The notes: a model not told the origin generated them from the sequence alone. A stretch of DNA of 64,000 bases from VFMC01 sp040380855 (GCA_040380855.1 JBEIIG010000013.1:1-64000), one strand, 5' to 3'. Shown: positions 8,775-17,537, counted from the stretch's first letter. Numbers and translations: made by a program.

Positions 8775-8781
8775 CGGAGCC

Positions 8782-9414
8782 ATGCGATTCAGTTGGCGCG
8801 CCATCTCTGGAGTCGTCGTGGGCGGAGTTCTAGCGGCCGGTGTACTGCTCGGACTGGCCGCCTGCGGTGGCGACGATGCCGCGCGCGAGTACGTCGGTTA
8901 CCGGCAATCACCCGGCCAGCAGGTGGGCGCCGCGTCGCTTCCCGACGCCAGCGCAGAGGGCGCCGACTTCGCGTTCGCTGCCGAACCCGGACACCTGCTC
9001 ATCGCCTACTTCGGCTACACCTCGTGCCCCGACGTGTGCCCCACCACCCTGTCTGGGCTGCGCCAGGCGTTGCGCGACCTCGGCGACGATGCGGCCCGGG
9101 TCGACCTGGCGATGGTCACCATCGACCCGGCCCGCGACACCGACGAGATCCTGGTCGGGTACGTGCAGAGCTTCGTCGATGGCGCCCATGCGCTGCGTAC
9201 CACCGACGACAGTTCGCTACGGGCCGCCGCTGACGCGTTCGGTGCCTCCTACAGCGTCACCACCGCCGCTGATGGCGCGGTGGAGGTGGCCCACTCCGGC
9301 GCGATGTACGTGGTCGATCCCTCCGGTGCCGTCACCCTCACGTGGCCGTTCGGGGTCACCTCCGACGACATTCGCGGCGACCTGGCCCAACTGCTCGAGG
9401 AGTACCCCTCGTGA
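8782..9414 (+). CDS. SCO1/SenC-like copper-chaperone lipoprotein
   Basis: A 210-residue thioredoxin-fold lipoprotein. The signal ends at the lipobox LAAC (Cys28). The copper motif TSCPDVCPTT supplies Cys82 and Cys86, and the third SCO ligand is the His in VEVAHSGAMYVVDPSG. SCO proteins deliver copper to the CuA centre of cytochrome oxidase or act as thiol reductases. The stop overlaps the GTG of the following cupredoxin-like gene (GTGA), which suggests translational coupling. Neighbouring genes are also copper or envelope-redox proteins. Confidence 0.9.
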   Translation: MRFSWRAISGVVVGGVLAAGVLLGLAACGGDDAAREYVGYRQSPGQQVGAASLPDASAEGADFAFAAEPGHLLIAYFGYTSCPDVCPTTLSGLRQALRDLGDDAARVDLAMVTIDPARDTDEILVGYVQSFVDGAHALRTTDDSSLRAAADAFGASYSVTTAADGAVEVAHSGAMYVVDPSGAVTLTWPFGVTSDDIRGDLAQLLEEYPS

Positions 9415-9815
9415 ACCTGCATCGCACACGTCTCGATCGGTGGTCGGCCCTCGTCGTGCTGCCGTTGCTGGCGTTCGTGCCACTGGCGTGCAGCAGCGAC
9501 GTGGCGCAGCCAGGTCTCAGTGCCGTGCCGGTCACCACCATCGCCGGTCCGTACGACTACGACTTCACGATTCCCGCTGGCACCGGCGTGCTGCTCGACG
9601 CCGGGGCCCGGCCGACCGTGTTCCCCACGTTCCTCGATGTGAAGGTGGGCGACACCATCCGGATCATCAACGACGACGACCGCGGGCACACCATGGGCAC
9701 GTTCTACGTGCTGGCGAAGTCGACGCTCACCTACCGTTTCACCACGGCAGGAGTGTTCAAGGGCGAGTGCACGGTGAACCCCGGACAGGAGTTCGTCCTC
9801 ACCGTCACGGAGTGA
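9411..9815 (+). CDS. cupredoxin-like lipoprotein
   Basis: A 134-residue exported protein starting at GTG in a GTGA overlap with the SCO1-like gene. A basic N-terminus and hydrophobic core end in the lipobox PLAC. The mature part is a small beta-rich domain with DRGHTMG and FKGECTVNPGQEF, the positions of the N-terminal His and the Cys of a type 1 copper site. The usual His and Met downstream of the Cys (CxxxH/M) are not evident, so copper binding may be incomplete or different. The assignment to a cupredoxin fold is by motif and context, without database confirmation. Confidence 0.7.
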   Translation: MNLHRTRLDRWSALVVLPLLAFVPLACSSDVAQPGLSAVPVTTIAGPYDYDFTIPAGTGVLLDAGARPTVFPTFLDVKVGDTIRIINDDDRGHTMGTFYVLAKSTLTYRFTTAGVFKGECTVNPGQEFVLTVTE

Positions 9816-10311
9816 TGCCGAATTGCTCGGCCACGAGGTCGAGCAGTTCCGCCTCATCGACGGCGCCTGAGTGCACCTCGACCGATCCGTCGGCCGCCAC
9901 GAACAGCGTGGCCGGCAGACCGGTGATGCGCAGTTCGGCGGTGAGGTCGCCGTCGCCGTCGAGGTACTGGGGGAACGTCACCCCGATGTCGGCCAGGTAG
10001 GCGGCGGCAGGTGCGGCATCGTCGCCCTGGTTCACGCCGAGCACCGCAACCCTGCCCTGCAGTTGATCGGCGACGTCCTGGAACGCCGGCAACTCCTTTC
10101 GGCACGGACCGCACCAGGTGGCCCACAGGTTCACGACGGCCGGTCCGTCGATGTCGGCTGCCGACAAGGCCTCACCGGCGGGGTCGATCGGCGTGAGGTC
10201 GACGGCCGGGAGTGCAGACGGCTGCCCTTCGTTGCTGCAGGCAGCGAGGGGAGCAGCCACGAGTGCGGCGGCGACAACGGCGGTCGACCAGCGTTGCCCG
10301 ATGCGGGTCAC
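9805..10311 (-). CDS. TlpA/ResA-like thioredoxin-fold lipoprotein
   Basis: A 168-residue lipoprotein (lipobox LAAC, Cys25) with the redox motif WATWCGPCRKELP (Cys67 and Cys70) and a cis-Pro in TGLPATLFV. Family members reduce apocytochrome c or copper-site cysteines in the envelope. The GTG start overlaps the stop of the upstream PCuAC gene by four bases, and the 3' end overlaps the convergent cupredoxin-like gene by 11 bases. A role in cytochrome or oxidase maturation is inferred from motif and context. Confidence 0.9.
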   Translation of the reverse strand: MTRIGQRWSTAVVAAALVAAPLAACSNEGQPSALPAVDLTPIDPAGEALSAADIDGPAVVNLWATWCGPCRKELPAFQDVADQLQGRVAVLGVNQGDDAAPAAAYLADIGVTFPQYLDGDGDLTAELRITGLPATLFVAADGSVEVHSGAVDEAELLDLVAEQFGITP

Positions 10312-10868
10312 GGCGCAGCGTCGCCGACGGTGACGGGCACCTCCACCGAACCGGCCTGCTCGAACGTGAGCGTGATCGTGAAGGTCTGGCCCATCTCGAG
10401 CGGGGCGACGAGGTCGAGCAGCATGATGTGGTATCCACCGGGCTTCAGCTCCACGGCGGTGCCGGCGTGTAGGTCGATCCCGTCGACCGGCTGCATCATC
10501 ATCGTCGGCTCGGTGCTGACCGGCATCGAGCCGGTCGTGTCGCCGGTCATGCCGCCGGTCGTGTCGCCGGCCATGGTCGTCTCGCCCATGTCGCCGGCCA
10601 TCACCGTCTCGTGCAGTTCCACCGTTGCGGCGATGCCGGCGTCGACGGCCACACCGGTGAGCCGATCGTCGACGCCGCTCGTGAGGGTCATGTAGGCCGC
10701 GCCTGCACTGGCCATCATCGGGCTGGTCCGTGCCCAGGCGCCCTCGACGGTGATGCCTGGCTCAGCGGTCGTGCCGGTCGTGTCGGTCGTGTCGGAACTG
10801 TCGGAGCCGCAGGCCCCCAGCAGGAGGGCGGTGCCCAGTGCGAGCGAGATCAACGAGCGACGATTCAT
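10308..10868 (-). CDS. PCuAC-type periplasmic copper chaperone lipoprotein with Met-rich insertion
   Basis: A 186-residue lipoprotein (lipobox LLGAC, Cys20) of the PCuAC/DUF461 family, which binds Cu(I) and passes it to SCO or CuA. ELHETVM supplies the first His and Met, and the C-terminal half has DGIDLHAGTAVELKPGGYHIMLL. Between the two lies an extra segment of about 30 residues rich in Met, Gly and Thr (GDTTGGMTGDTTGSM), not typical of the family, which could add Cu(I) ligands. It is translationally coupled to the TlpA-like gene. Confidence 0.88.
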   Translation of the reverse strand: MNRRSLISLALGTALLLGACGSDSSDTTDTTGTTAEPGITVEGAWARTSPMMASAGAAYMTLTSGVDDRLTGVAVDAGIAATVELHETVMAGDMGETTMAGDTTGGMTGDTTGSMPVSTEPTMMMQPVDGIDLHAGTAVELKPGGYHIMLLDLVAPLEMGQTFTITLTFEQAGSVEVPVTVGDAAP

Positions 10869-11081
10869 GTGGGGGTCCTTTCGAATGAAGTCGACTGCAG
10901 GTCGGTCGAAGGTGGCTCCGAGTTCCTGCTGGACCCCGTCAGGATGGCCAGATCGGCCCTGCCCGAAACAGGACCTTCGTCACAACTCGGAACCCGACCG
11001 CGATGGTGGACGACCTCGGGTGGTGAGTCGAACACAGCGATACCCCTGGCTGGTGGCATCGGCAGTCGTCGTCGGCGCCGG

Positions 11082-11486
11082 TCAGCCCTGCGCGTCGAGT
11101 CCGACGGCGAGCAGCCAGTCGACGATCTGGCCGACCTGCTCGTCCGACAGTGACACGGTGGGCATCTGGAGCGTGGCGCCCTGTACCCGCTTGGCGCCCG
11201 GCGCCACGATCGACTCGGTGAGATAGGCCCGATCGGCCACGACGGTCGAACCGTCGTGGAGCTCGACGGTCGACCCGGCGAGGCCGACGAGGGCTGGCGC
11301 CACGCCGCCGGTGAAGTCGAGCCCGTGGCAGCCCGCGCAGCCCGCGTGTTGCGCCTTCTCCAGCCCCAGTCGTGCAGCAGGGGAGAGGTCGCCCATGCTG
11401 GTCGAGGCGGAGTCGGTACCGCACGCCGCCGCGCCCAGCGCCGTCGCCAGCAGCAGGGTCAGGCAGCGAGTGACCGTGCGCGTCAC
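11082..11486 (-). CDS. cytochrome c-like lipoprotein
   Basis: A 134-residue protein with a signal ending at the lipobox GAAAC (Cys22) and one heme-c motif CAGCH (Cys50, Cys53, His54). The probable distal ligand is the Met in LQMPTVSLSDEQ, a typical class I cytochrome c ending (SDEQVGQIVDWL). It would act in electron transfer on the outer face of the membrane. Its GTG start overlaps the stop of the ECF sigma gene (GTGA), so sigma factor and cytochrome are produced together. It may supply electrons to a terminal oxidase not in this window. Confidence 0.9.
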   Translation of the reverse strand: MTRTVTRCLTLLLATALGAAACGTDSASTSMGDLSPAARLGLEKAQHAGCAGCHGLDFTGGVAPALVGLAGSTVELHDGSTVVADRAYLTESIVAPGAKRVQGATLQMPTVSLSDEQVGQIVDWLLAVGLDAQG

Positions 11487-12010
11487 CGCGCCTCGGCGGC
11501 CGACAGCGACTGCAGCAGGTCGGCCCTCGCCCTCGCGACGCGTGACCGGATGGTGCCGATCGGGCAGCCGAGCACGTCGGCAGCCTCGTCGTACGACAGG
11601 CCGACCAGTTGGGTGAGCACGAACGCCTCGCGTCGGTCGGGGTGCAGGCCATCGATCAGCTCGTGCAGGCCGCCGATGGAGTGTGAGTCGGTGCTCGTCG
11701 CGGCAGGTGCCAGTCGGGTGAGGCGCTCGGCCAGGCGGCGCTGCCGCTGGCGGCGGCGGACATGGTCGGCACAGACGTGCCGAGCGATGGCGAGCAGCCA
11801 AGCCTGCACCGGGGCCTCACCGCGGTAGCGGTCGGCCGAACGCAGCGCGCGCAGGTAGGTCTCCTGCACCAGGTCGTCCTCCTCGCCCGGCGAGCCGAGG
11901 GCACCGCACAGCCGCCACACGACGGGCTGGGTGCGCTGCACGAGTTCGCGGACGGCGTGGTCGTCGCCTTCGCGTGCAGCGAGAAGCAGAGCCGCCAGCG
12001 GATCGATCAC
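11483..12010 (-). CDS. ECF-family RNA polymerase sigma factor
   Basis: A 175-residue sigma-70 family protein. Region 2 includes EEDDLVQETYLRALRSADRYRG. Region 4 includes RREAFVLTQLVGLSYDEAADVLGCPIGTIRSRVARARADL, the -35-reading helix-turn-helix. There is no sigma1.1 or sigma3, as is usual for ECF factors. The GTG at 12010 starts the conserved part; upstream bases give no homologous sequence. A putative zinc-finger anti-sigma is divergent, 94 bases away, and the cytochrome c is co-translated. Control of the local copper/redox genes is inferred. Confidence 0.9.
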   Translation of the reverse strand: MIDPLAALLLAAREGDDHAVRELVQRTQPVVWRLCGALGSPGEEDDLVQETYLRALRSADRYRGEAPVQAWLLAIARHVCADHVRRRQRQRRLAERLTRLAPAATSTDSHSIGGLHELIDGLHPDRREAFVLTQLVGLSYDEAADVLGCPIGTIRSRVARARADLLQSLSAAEAR

Positions 12011-12104
12011 GCCACCATCATGACAACCGTGCGTCGCTCCGACCAAGGACTAACGTCCCGCCGATGTCGGGAACTCATCGCCGCCTACCGACGACCTGTC
12101 CGTC

Positions 12105-12758
12105 GTGAGTTGCAGCACCTGGCGCGACGCCATCTCGGCCGAGGCCGACGGGGAGGACCCGGGGATCGAACCCCGGCTCGTCACCGCCCACCTCGACCGG
12201 TGCGCCGACTGCCGGGCCTTTGCGGCATCCATCGAGGGGAGCCGGCGCCGTCTGCTCATGGCGCCGGCTCCCTCGATGCCCGACCTCTCACGCCGTGTCT
12301 CCAAACTGAACGCCGTCGCCGACCGGGCCAGTGCCTGGGGTGTGGTGCGGGTGCTGCTGGTGGTGGTGGCGCTGGAGGTGATCGTGCTGTCGCTGCCGGC
12401 GCTGCTGCTGGGCGCGGGCGAGGCCAACGCCCACGAGGCACGGCACCTGGGCGCGTTCTCGGTGGCCTACGGCGTGGCCCTGCTGGTGGTTGCGTTCCGG
12501 CCTGCCCGCGCACGAACGATCCTCCCGGTGGCCGCAGTGTTGGCCGGCGCCCTGTTCATCACGGCGATCGTCGACCTGGTGAACGGCAACGTGCCGCTGC
12601 TCGAGGAGACCAGCCACATCCCGGAACTGATCAGCGTGGTGCTGGTGTGGCTGCTGGCTGCGGCCCCACTGAGGCGTCATGGTCGGTCGCAGCCGTCCTC
12701 CGCCTCGGCGCTCCGCCTCGTCGATCCCGACGACGCGCCCGAGCAGTCGGTGGGCTGA
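12105..12758 (+). CDS. membrane-anchored zinc-finger anti-sigma factor
   Basis: A 217-residue protein starting at GTG. The N-terminus carries the zf-HC2 signature HLDRCADCRAF, the metal-binding anti-sigma domain that sequesters ECF sigma factors. Two or more hydrophobic segments follow, beginning at VVRVLLVVVALEVIVLSLPALLL, then AFSVAYGVALLVV and ISVVLVWLLAAA, so the sensor part lies in or across the membrane. It is divergent from the ECF sigma gene, an arrangement consistent with a regulatory pair. The signal sensed is unknown. Confidence 0.85.
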   Translation: MSCSTWRDAISAEADGEDPGIEPRLVTAHLDRCADCRAFAASIEGSRRRLLMAPAPSMPDLSRRVSKLNAVADRASAWGVVRVLLVVVALEVIVLSLPALLLGAGEANAHEARHLGAFSVAYGVALLVVAFRPARARTILPVAAVLAGALFITAIVDLVNGNVPLLEETSHIPELISVVLVWLLAAAPLRRHGRSQPSSASALRLVDPDDAPEQSVG

Positions 12759-12783
12759 CCGCTCGCCCCGTTGCAGAGCGCCG

Positions 12784-13614
12784 TCAGGCGATCTCGCGCC
12801 ACGCGGCGAGCCGCTCGGCGCTGTCGTCGCCGGGCACCGGCAGTTGGCACACCACGCGCAGACTCGGCCATTCGCTGGGCGTGAGTTGCTGGTACTCGAA
12901 CACCAACTCGCCGGCACGCGGGTGGTGGTACCGACGCAGCCGGGTCTGGAACTGGGCGACGTCGAGTTGCGGCCACCACTCGGCGAACTCGGGGCTCGTG
13001 GCGCGGAGGCGATCGACCAATGACACCACCTGCGGATCGTCGCGCAGGGCTGCTGTGCCGGCACGGAACTCCGCCAGGATGCGGCGGGACTGTGCAGGCC
13101 AGTCGTCGAGCAGCGGCCGCACCGACGGTTCGGCGAACATCGCCCACAGCAGGTTGCGCTCGATCTCGTCGAGGCGTTCGATCACCGGGTACAGGCGGGC
13201 CTGCGGGCGGTTCCAGGCGAGGAACTCCCACCGCGGTCCGAGCACGTACGCCGGTGCCGGTTCCATCGACGTGATGAGCCGGACGAGTGCATCGGGCACA
13301 TCGGCCACATCGTCGGCGTGGGCGGCAGGAGCCCGGTCGGCGAGGGTGAGCAGATGCTGGCGCTCGGCGTCGTCGAGGCGCAGCGCACGAGCCAACGCCT
13401 CGAGCACGTCGATGGAGACGTTGATCCGCCGACCCTGTTCGAGCCACGTGTACCAGGTGACCGATACACCGGCCAGCATGGCGATCTCTTCGCGACGCAA
13501 CCCGGGGGTGCGTCGCGACCGTCCAGCGGGCAGGCCCACCTCGGTGGGAGTGAGGGCGTTGCGGCGCGCCCGGAGGAAGGCCGCGAGTTCTTCGCGATGC
13601 GACGAGGTGGCCAT
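12784..13614 (-). CDS. XRE-family regulator with MmyB-like ligand-binding domain
   Basis: A 276-residue protein. Residues about 10-75 form a Cro/C1-type helix-turn-helix with LRREEIAMLAGVSVTWYTWLEQGR, the signature of the actinobacterial MmyB group. The C-terminal half (about 100-270) has GPRWEFLAWNRPQARLYP and YHHPRAGELVFEYQQL, the PAS-like MmyB fold that binds fatty-acid-like ligands in characterised members. It starts four bases after the CocE-type hydrolase gene, so the two form an operon and the hydrolase may be linked to the effector. Confidence 0.9.
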   Translation of the reverse strand: MATSSHREELAAFLRARRNALTPTEVGLPAGRSRRTPGLRREEIAMLAGVSVTWYTWLEQGRRINVSIDVLEALARALRLDDAERQHLLTLADRAPAAHADDVADVPDALVRLITSMEPAPAYVLGPRWEFLAWNRPQARLYPVIERLDEIERNLLWAMFAEPSVRPLLDDWPAQSRRILAEFRAGTAALRDDPQVVSLVDRLRATSPEFAEWWPQLDVAQFQTRLRRYHHPRAGELVFEYQQLTPSEWPSLRVVCQLPVPGDDSAERLAAWREIA

Positions 13615-13618
13615 CGGC

Positions 13619-15895
13619 TCAGCCGCCGTTCACCGCCGGGGCCCAGTCGCGGCAGGGCTGGGCGCGCAACGCGCCACAGGCCGGCGGCGCCGGTTGGGGC
13701 AGCGTGGCTCCGGCGACGACCGGAAGGACGAGTTGCGACGGTCGGTCGGCATCGAAGCCGACGGTCACCTGCTCGCCGGCGGAGATGGTCTCGAACACCC
13801 ACACCGGGCGGTTGTTGCCCGGGGCGTCGATGGTGAGACGCAGCCTGCTGCCGGCCCGGAACGCATGGGCCACCGGGAACAGGGCGATGCGCACCGGGGT
13901 GAACTCACCCTCGGGCAGTGGGGCGGCGTCGCCCTCGAGGAACGTCTGCACCGGCTGCAGGGCGGTGCTGGCAGCGTCGTCGAGGGCCCGCTCGCTGGCG
14001 CGCAGCCAGCCGCTCTGGACGTAGATCTCCGTACCGTCGGGGCGCACCTCGGTGATGGTCACCTCGAGATCGGTGTCGGGTGTGGTGGCGCTGATCCACA
14101 GGTCGACCGAGCCGCCGCCGACCACCAGGGTGTCGTCGGCGAGCGGGGCCGAGACGAAGCCCAGGCCGGTGCCGTCGGGGAGGGCCTGCCACTCGTACGG
14201 AGCGCCTGCTTTCCAGATGTCGGAGCCGCTGCCGCTGTAGTAGGTGGCGGGCAGAGCGGTGGGGTCGGCCGTGTAGGACGCCTCACCGGGCGCGGTGGGT
14301 GCTCCGTCGCTGAGCGCGCCGTTGCCGTCGAGCGACCAGGTCGTGGCCACCGCCTCGGGGACGGGCCACTGGTCGTACTCGAGGACCGTGCGCGCCACCG
14401 GAGCGCCGGGGGAGTATCCATCGGCCGCGCCCTGCTCGAGCAGCACGCGCACCTGGGGTTCGCCCTCGAAGGCGGCGAGTGCGTCGTCGTACGTCGTCCC
14501 CGCGAAGCGGTCGGTGAAGGTGGGCGACTCGGGGCTGGCGAAGATGAGTCCGCCGAGGATGGGGGCCACCTGGTTCGCTCCGGCCATGTCGGGCACCTGC
14601 TTGGCGACGTACAACTGCAGGAACTCGACGTAACGCTGCATCACACCGGGGCTCAGCGATTCGGTGTGCCCGCCGTTGACGAGGGTGACGAAGAGGTCCT
14701 TCGCGGCGGTGAACCGGTCGAGCATGGCGGGGAAGTGGCCGCCGGTCTGCTCGTCCTGCCACGCGCCGGCCAGGAACACCGGTGCGGTGATCCGGTCGAC
14801 GAACGTGATCGGAGCGAGTGAATCGCCCAACTCGGGCGGGTAGTAGGGGTTCTCGCGGATCTCGGCGACGAGGTCGGGGTTCTGCAACCGCACGCGCTGG
14901 TTGGCCTCGCACTCGGTGTCGCCGGCGTCGACGCGACCCTGTTCCCAGCCCTGCCCGTAGGGGCGGGCCTGGTCGACGCGGGCCTGGGTCCACTCGACGG
15001 CGAAGCCGGTGTTCAGCAGGCCACCGGGGTACAACGTGGCCCGGAATGAATCGTCGAGCACGCTGAGCGGGGTGATCGCAGCCAGGTTCGGCGGATTGGT
15101 GGCGGCGACGAACAACTGGCTGATGCCGGGGTACGAGATGCCCACCATGCCGACCTCGTTGTCCAGTACCCAGGGCTGGGCAGCGACGGTCTCGACGACG
15201 TCGTAGCCATCGATGCTCTGGACGGTCTCGAAGAAGCGGAACGAGCCGCCGCTGCAGCCCGTGCCGCGCATGTTCACACCGACGTAGGCGAAGCCGAGTG
15301 CGGTGTAGATCTGCGCGAAGTCGGCGCTGTCGGGGTCGCTCGGCTGGTAGCCGCTGTATTCGACGACCGTGGGGTAGGGGCCCTGGTCGGCGGGGCCGGG
15401 GAGCACGACGTTGGCGCTCAGGGTGGTGCCGTCGCGGGTGGTGATGTAGCCGAAGCCGCCCTCGGGGAGTTTGGCCTGGGCGGCGTACCAGGCAGCGTCG
15501 GGGTGGTCGGCCGGGTCGGCGACGCGGAACGGTTCGCTCTGTTCGGAGGCCGAGGTGATCACGTAGCCGTCGCCGGGGGCGAGGGTGCGGAACAGCAGCG
15601 AGCCCTGCTCGTCGACCACACCGGTGGCGATGATGCCGTCGGGGCCGGTGACGGTGAGTTCGGTGCCGGGTTCGGCGTCGAGCACGGAGACCTGCTCGGT
15701 GCCGGGTTGGACCGTGAACGACGCGGGGGAGAGGGTTCGGGGCGCCGAGGTGCTGGTGCTCGCCGCGGTGGTCGCCGCACTCGTCGATGGTGCGGGAGCT
15801 GCAGTACCGGGAGCGGTATCGGTCGCCTCGTCGCCGGCACAAGCGGCGAGCAGGGAGAGACAGCAGAGGAGGGAGAGGGAGCGACGAAACAGCAC
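13619..15895 (-). CDS. CocE/NonD-family hydrolase (X-Pro dipeptidyl-peptidase fold), secreted lipoprotein
   Basis: A 758-residue lipoprotein (lipobox LAAC, Cys19) with a Thr/Ala/Ser-rich linker. An N-terminal beta-sandwich-like region precedes the alpha/beta-hydrolase core (TTRDGTTLSANVVLPG to about residue 500), which has the nucleophile elbow GISYPG. A C-terminal jelly-roll domain of X-Pro peptidase type follows (SVDLWISATTPDTDLEVTITEVRPDG). Family members hydrolyse esters, amides or X-Pro peptides. Start is GTG at 15895. The MmyB-like regulator follows in the same operon. Substrate unknown. Confidence 0.88.
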   Translation of the reverse strand: MLFRRSLSLLCCLSLLAACAGDEATDTAPGTAAPAPSTSAATTAASTSTSAPRTLSPASFTVQPGTEQVSVLDAEPGTELTVTGPDGIIATGVVDEQGSLLFRTLAPGDGYVITSASEQSEPFRVADPADHPDAAWYAAQAKLPEGGFGYITTRDGTTLSANVVLPGPADQGPYPTVVEYSGYQPSDPDSADFAQIYTALGFAYVGVNMRGTGCSGGSFRFFETVQSIDGYDVVETVAAQPWVLDNEVGMVGISYPGISQLFVAATNPPNLAAITPLSVLDDSFRATLYPGGLLNTGFAVEWTQARVDQARPYGQGWEQGRVDAGDTECEANQRVRLQNPDLVAEIRENPYYPPELGDSLAPITFVDRITAPVFLAGAWQDEQTGGHFPAMLDRFTAAKDLFVTLVNGGHTESLSPGVMQRYVEFLQLYVAKQVPDMAGANQVAPILGGLIFASPESPTFTDRFAGTTYDDALAAFEGEPQVRVLLEQGAADGYSPGAPVARTVLEYDQWPVPEAVATTWSLDGNGALSDGAPTAPGEASYTADPTALPATYYSGSGSDIWKAGAPYEWQALPDGTGLGFVSAPLADDTLVVGGGSVDLWISATTPDTDLEVTITEVRPDGTEIYVQSGWLRASERALDDAASTALQPVQTFLEGDAAPLPEGEFTPVRIALFPVAHAFRAGSRLRLTIDAPGNNRPVWVFETISAGEQVTVGFDADRPSQLVLPVVAGATLPQPAPPACGALRAQPCRDWAPAVNGG

Positions 15896-15924
15896 GGGCC
15901 GAGTCTGGCAGGCAGAATGTCGGA

Positions 15925-17043
15925 GTGATCGATCTGAACGAGATGCTCGCCGACCTCGAACTGCTGGTGACCACCGAATCGCCCTCGCACGACGTCGCTG
16001 CCCTCACCGCCTCCGCAACGGTGTTGGCGGGGGTGATCGAGCGTCGTCTCGGCACCCCACCCGCCATCATCGACGGGCCTGCGGGCCCACACGTGCACTG
16101 GCGCGGTGGGGCAGCGGGGCGTGTCCTGATCGTCGGCCATCACGACACGGTGTTCCCGCTCGGCACGCTGGCGAAGCGGCCGTTCGCGATTGCCGACGGC
16201 AAGGTGACCGGTCCCGGGGTGTTCGACATGAAGGCGGGGATCGTGCAGGCCGTGCATGCTGTTGCGTCGTTGGCCGAACGGTCCGCGATCGAGATCCTCA
16301 TCACTTCCGACGAGGAGGTCGGCTCGGCCACGTCGCGTGCGCTCATCGAGGAACGCGCACTCGCCTGCGGCACGGTGCTGGTGTTCGAACCGAGTGCCGA
16401 CGGCGGTGCGGTGAAGATCGCCCGCAAGGGCGTCGGGACCTACGAGGTGGTGGTGCACGGCAAGGCGGCCCACGCCGGCCTCGAGCCCGAAAAGGGGATC
16501 AACTCGCTCGTCGCTGCGGCCGAGGTGATCTGCAACATCGCCACGTTCGGCGATCCGGGGCGAGGCACCACGGTCACGCCGACCGTTGCGAGTGCCGGCA
16601 CCGCCGAGAACGTCGTGCCGGCGCGCACTCGGGTCCTGGTCGACGTGCGGGTGGTCGAGCCCGATGAACCGGCCCGTCTCGATGCACTGATGGCCGGTCT
16701 GCACACCACCGTGGCCGGTGCGACCATCGAGGTGCTCGGTGGGATCAATCGGCCGCCGATGCACGAGTCGGCGTCGGCCGGGCTGTTCCCGGTGGCGCAG
16801 CGTGCTGCCGCGACCGCTGGTCTGCCGCCGCTGGTCGGTGTTGCCGTCGGTGGTGGCAGCGACGGCAACCTGACGGCCGCGGTCGGGGTGCCGACCCTCG
16901 ATGGCCTCGGTGCCGTGGGCGGCGGCGCACACGCCGATCACGAGCACGTCTGGGTCGACACGATGGTCGATCGAGCCCGCCTCACTGCGGCGCTCCTCGC
17001 CGATCTCCTCGCCGGCCCCACGACCACCACCGCCGCCGGCTGA
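15925..17043 (+). CDS. M20-family metallopeptidase (glutamate carboxypeptidase-like)
   Basis: A 372-residue dizinc peptidase or deacylase. Metal-site motifs are VGHHDTVFP, VFDMKAG, the catalytic SDEEVGS, and the C-terminal GAHADHEHVWV; a dimerisation domain lies between GKAAHAGLEPEKGIN and GGGSDGN. It lacks a signal peptide, so it is probably cytoplasmic. The GTG at 15925 was chosen because the conserved sequence begins directly after it and it clears the divergent CocE gene. A gene-free repeat zone follows. The exact substrate (peptide, acyl-amino acid or folyl-glutamate) is not evident. Confidence 0.9.
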   Translation: MIDLNEMLADLELLVTTESPSHDVAALTASATVLAGVIERRLGTPPAIIDGPAGPHVHWRGGAAGRVLIVGHHDTVFPLGTLAKRPFAIADGKVTGPGVFDMKAGIVQAVHAVASLAERSAIEILITSDEEVGSATSRALIEERALACGTVLVFEPSADGGAVKIARKGVGTYEVVVHGKAAHAGLEPEKGINSLVAAAEVICNIATFGDPGRGTTVTPTVASAGTAENVVPARTRVLVDVRVVEPDEPARLDALMAGLHTTVAGATIEVLGGINRPPMHESASAGLFPVAQRAAATAGLPPLVGVAVGGGSDGNLTAAVGVPTLDGLGAVGGGAHADHEHVWVDTMVDRARLTAALLADLLAGPTTTTAAG

Positions 17044-17112
17044 CGCCCCCGGTCCCCGTTGCGCACGGGTCGCTCGCCGAGTGCGGGCGACCCGTGTCCC
17101 CGCGTCACCGGC

Positions 17113-17206
17113 GCCGGGTGCCGGGTGCAGGGTGCAGGGTGCCGGGTGCAGGGTGCCGGGTGCCGGGTGCCGGGTGCCGGGTGGAGGGTGCCGGGTGCCG
17201 GGTGCT
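17113..17206. repeat. 7-bp tandem array (GGGTGCC/GGGTGCA)
   Basis: About 13 copies of a heptamer, GGGTGCC or GGGTGCA, just after the M20 peptidase gene. It ends in a doubled GTGCTGTCC. Confidence 0.85.
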
Positions 17207-17282
17207 GTCCGTGCTGTCCGCGACCGGGCGGGCTCGGTTGCGGCCGACGGTGCCCGAGCCCTGTTCGATTCCGTCTCCTCAC

Positions 17283-17537
17283 TTCGATTCCGATTCCGAT
17301 TCGGATGCCGATGCCGATGCCGATGCCGATTTCGATGCCGATTCCGATTTCGATGCCGATTCCGATGTAGACGCCGATTCGGATGCCGTTGCCGTTGCCG
17401 ATCCAGATTCCGGTGTAGACGCCGATTCGGATGCCGTTGCCGATTCCGATGTCGATGCCGATGCCGATGCCGATGTCGATTCCGATTCCGATTCCGATTC
17501 CGATTCCGATTCCGATTCCGATGTCGATGTCGAAGAG
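17283..17537. repeat. 6-bp tandem array (CGATTC/CGATGC) with embedded 29-bp direct repeat
   Basis: About 40 hexamers of the form CGATTC, CGATGC or CGATGT. The array is interrupted by two identical 29-base copies starting TGTAGACGCCGATTCGG at 17366 and 17414. Translated products would be (Asp-Ser/Ala)n on one strand and (Ile-Gly/Asp)n on the other. Confidence 0.85.

Noticed and set aside
12011..12104. ECF-type promoter GGAAC near 12070 between sigma and anti-sigma genes
   Set aside because: GGAAC is present but no convincing -10 (CGTC/GTC at 16-17 bases) could be fixed by eye, and the same motif was not seen at the other redox genes.
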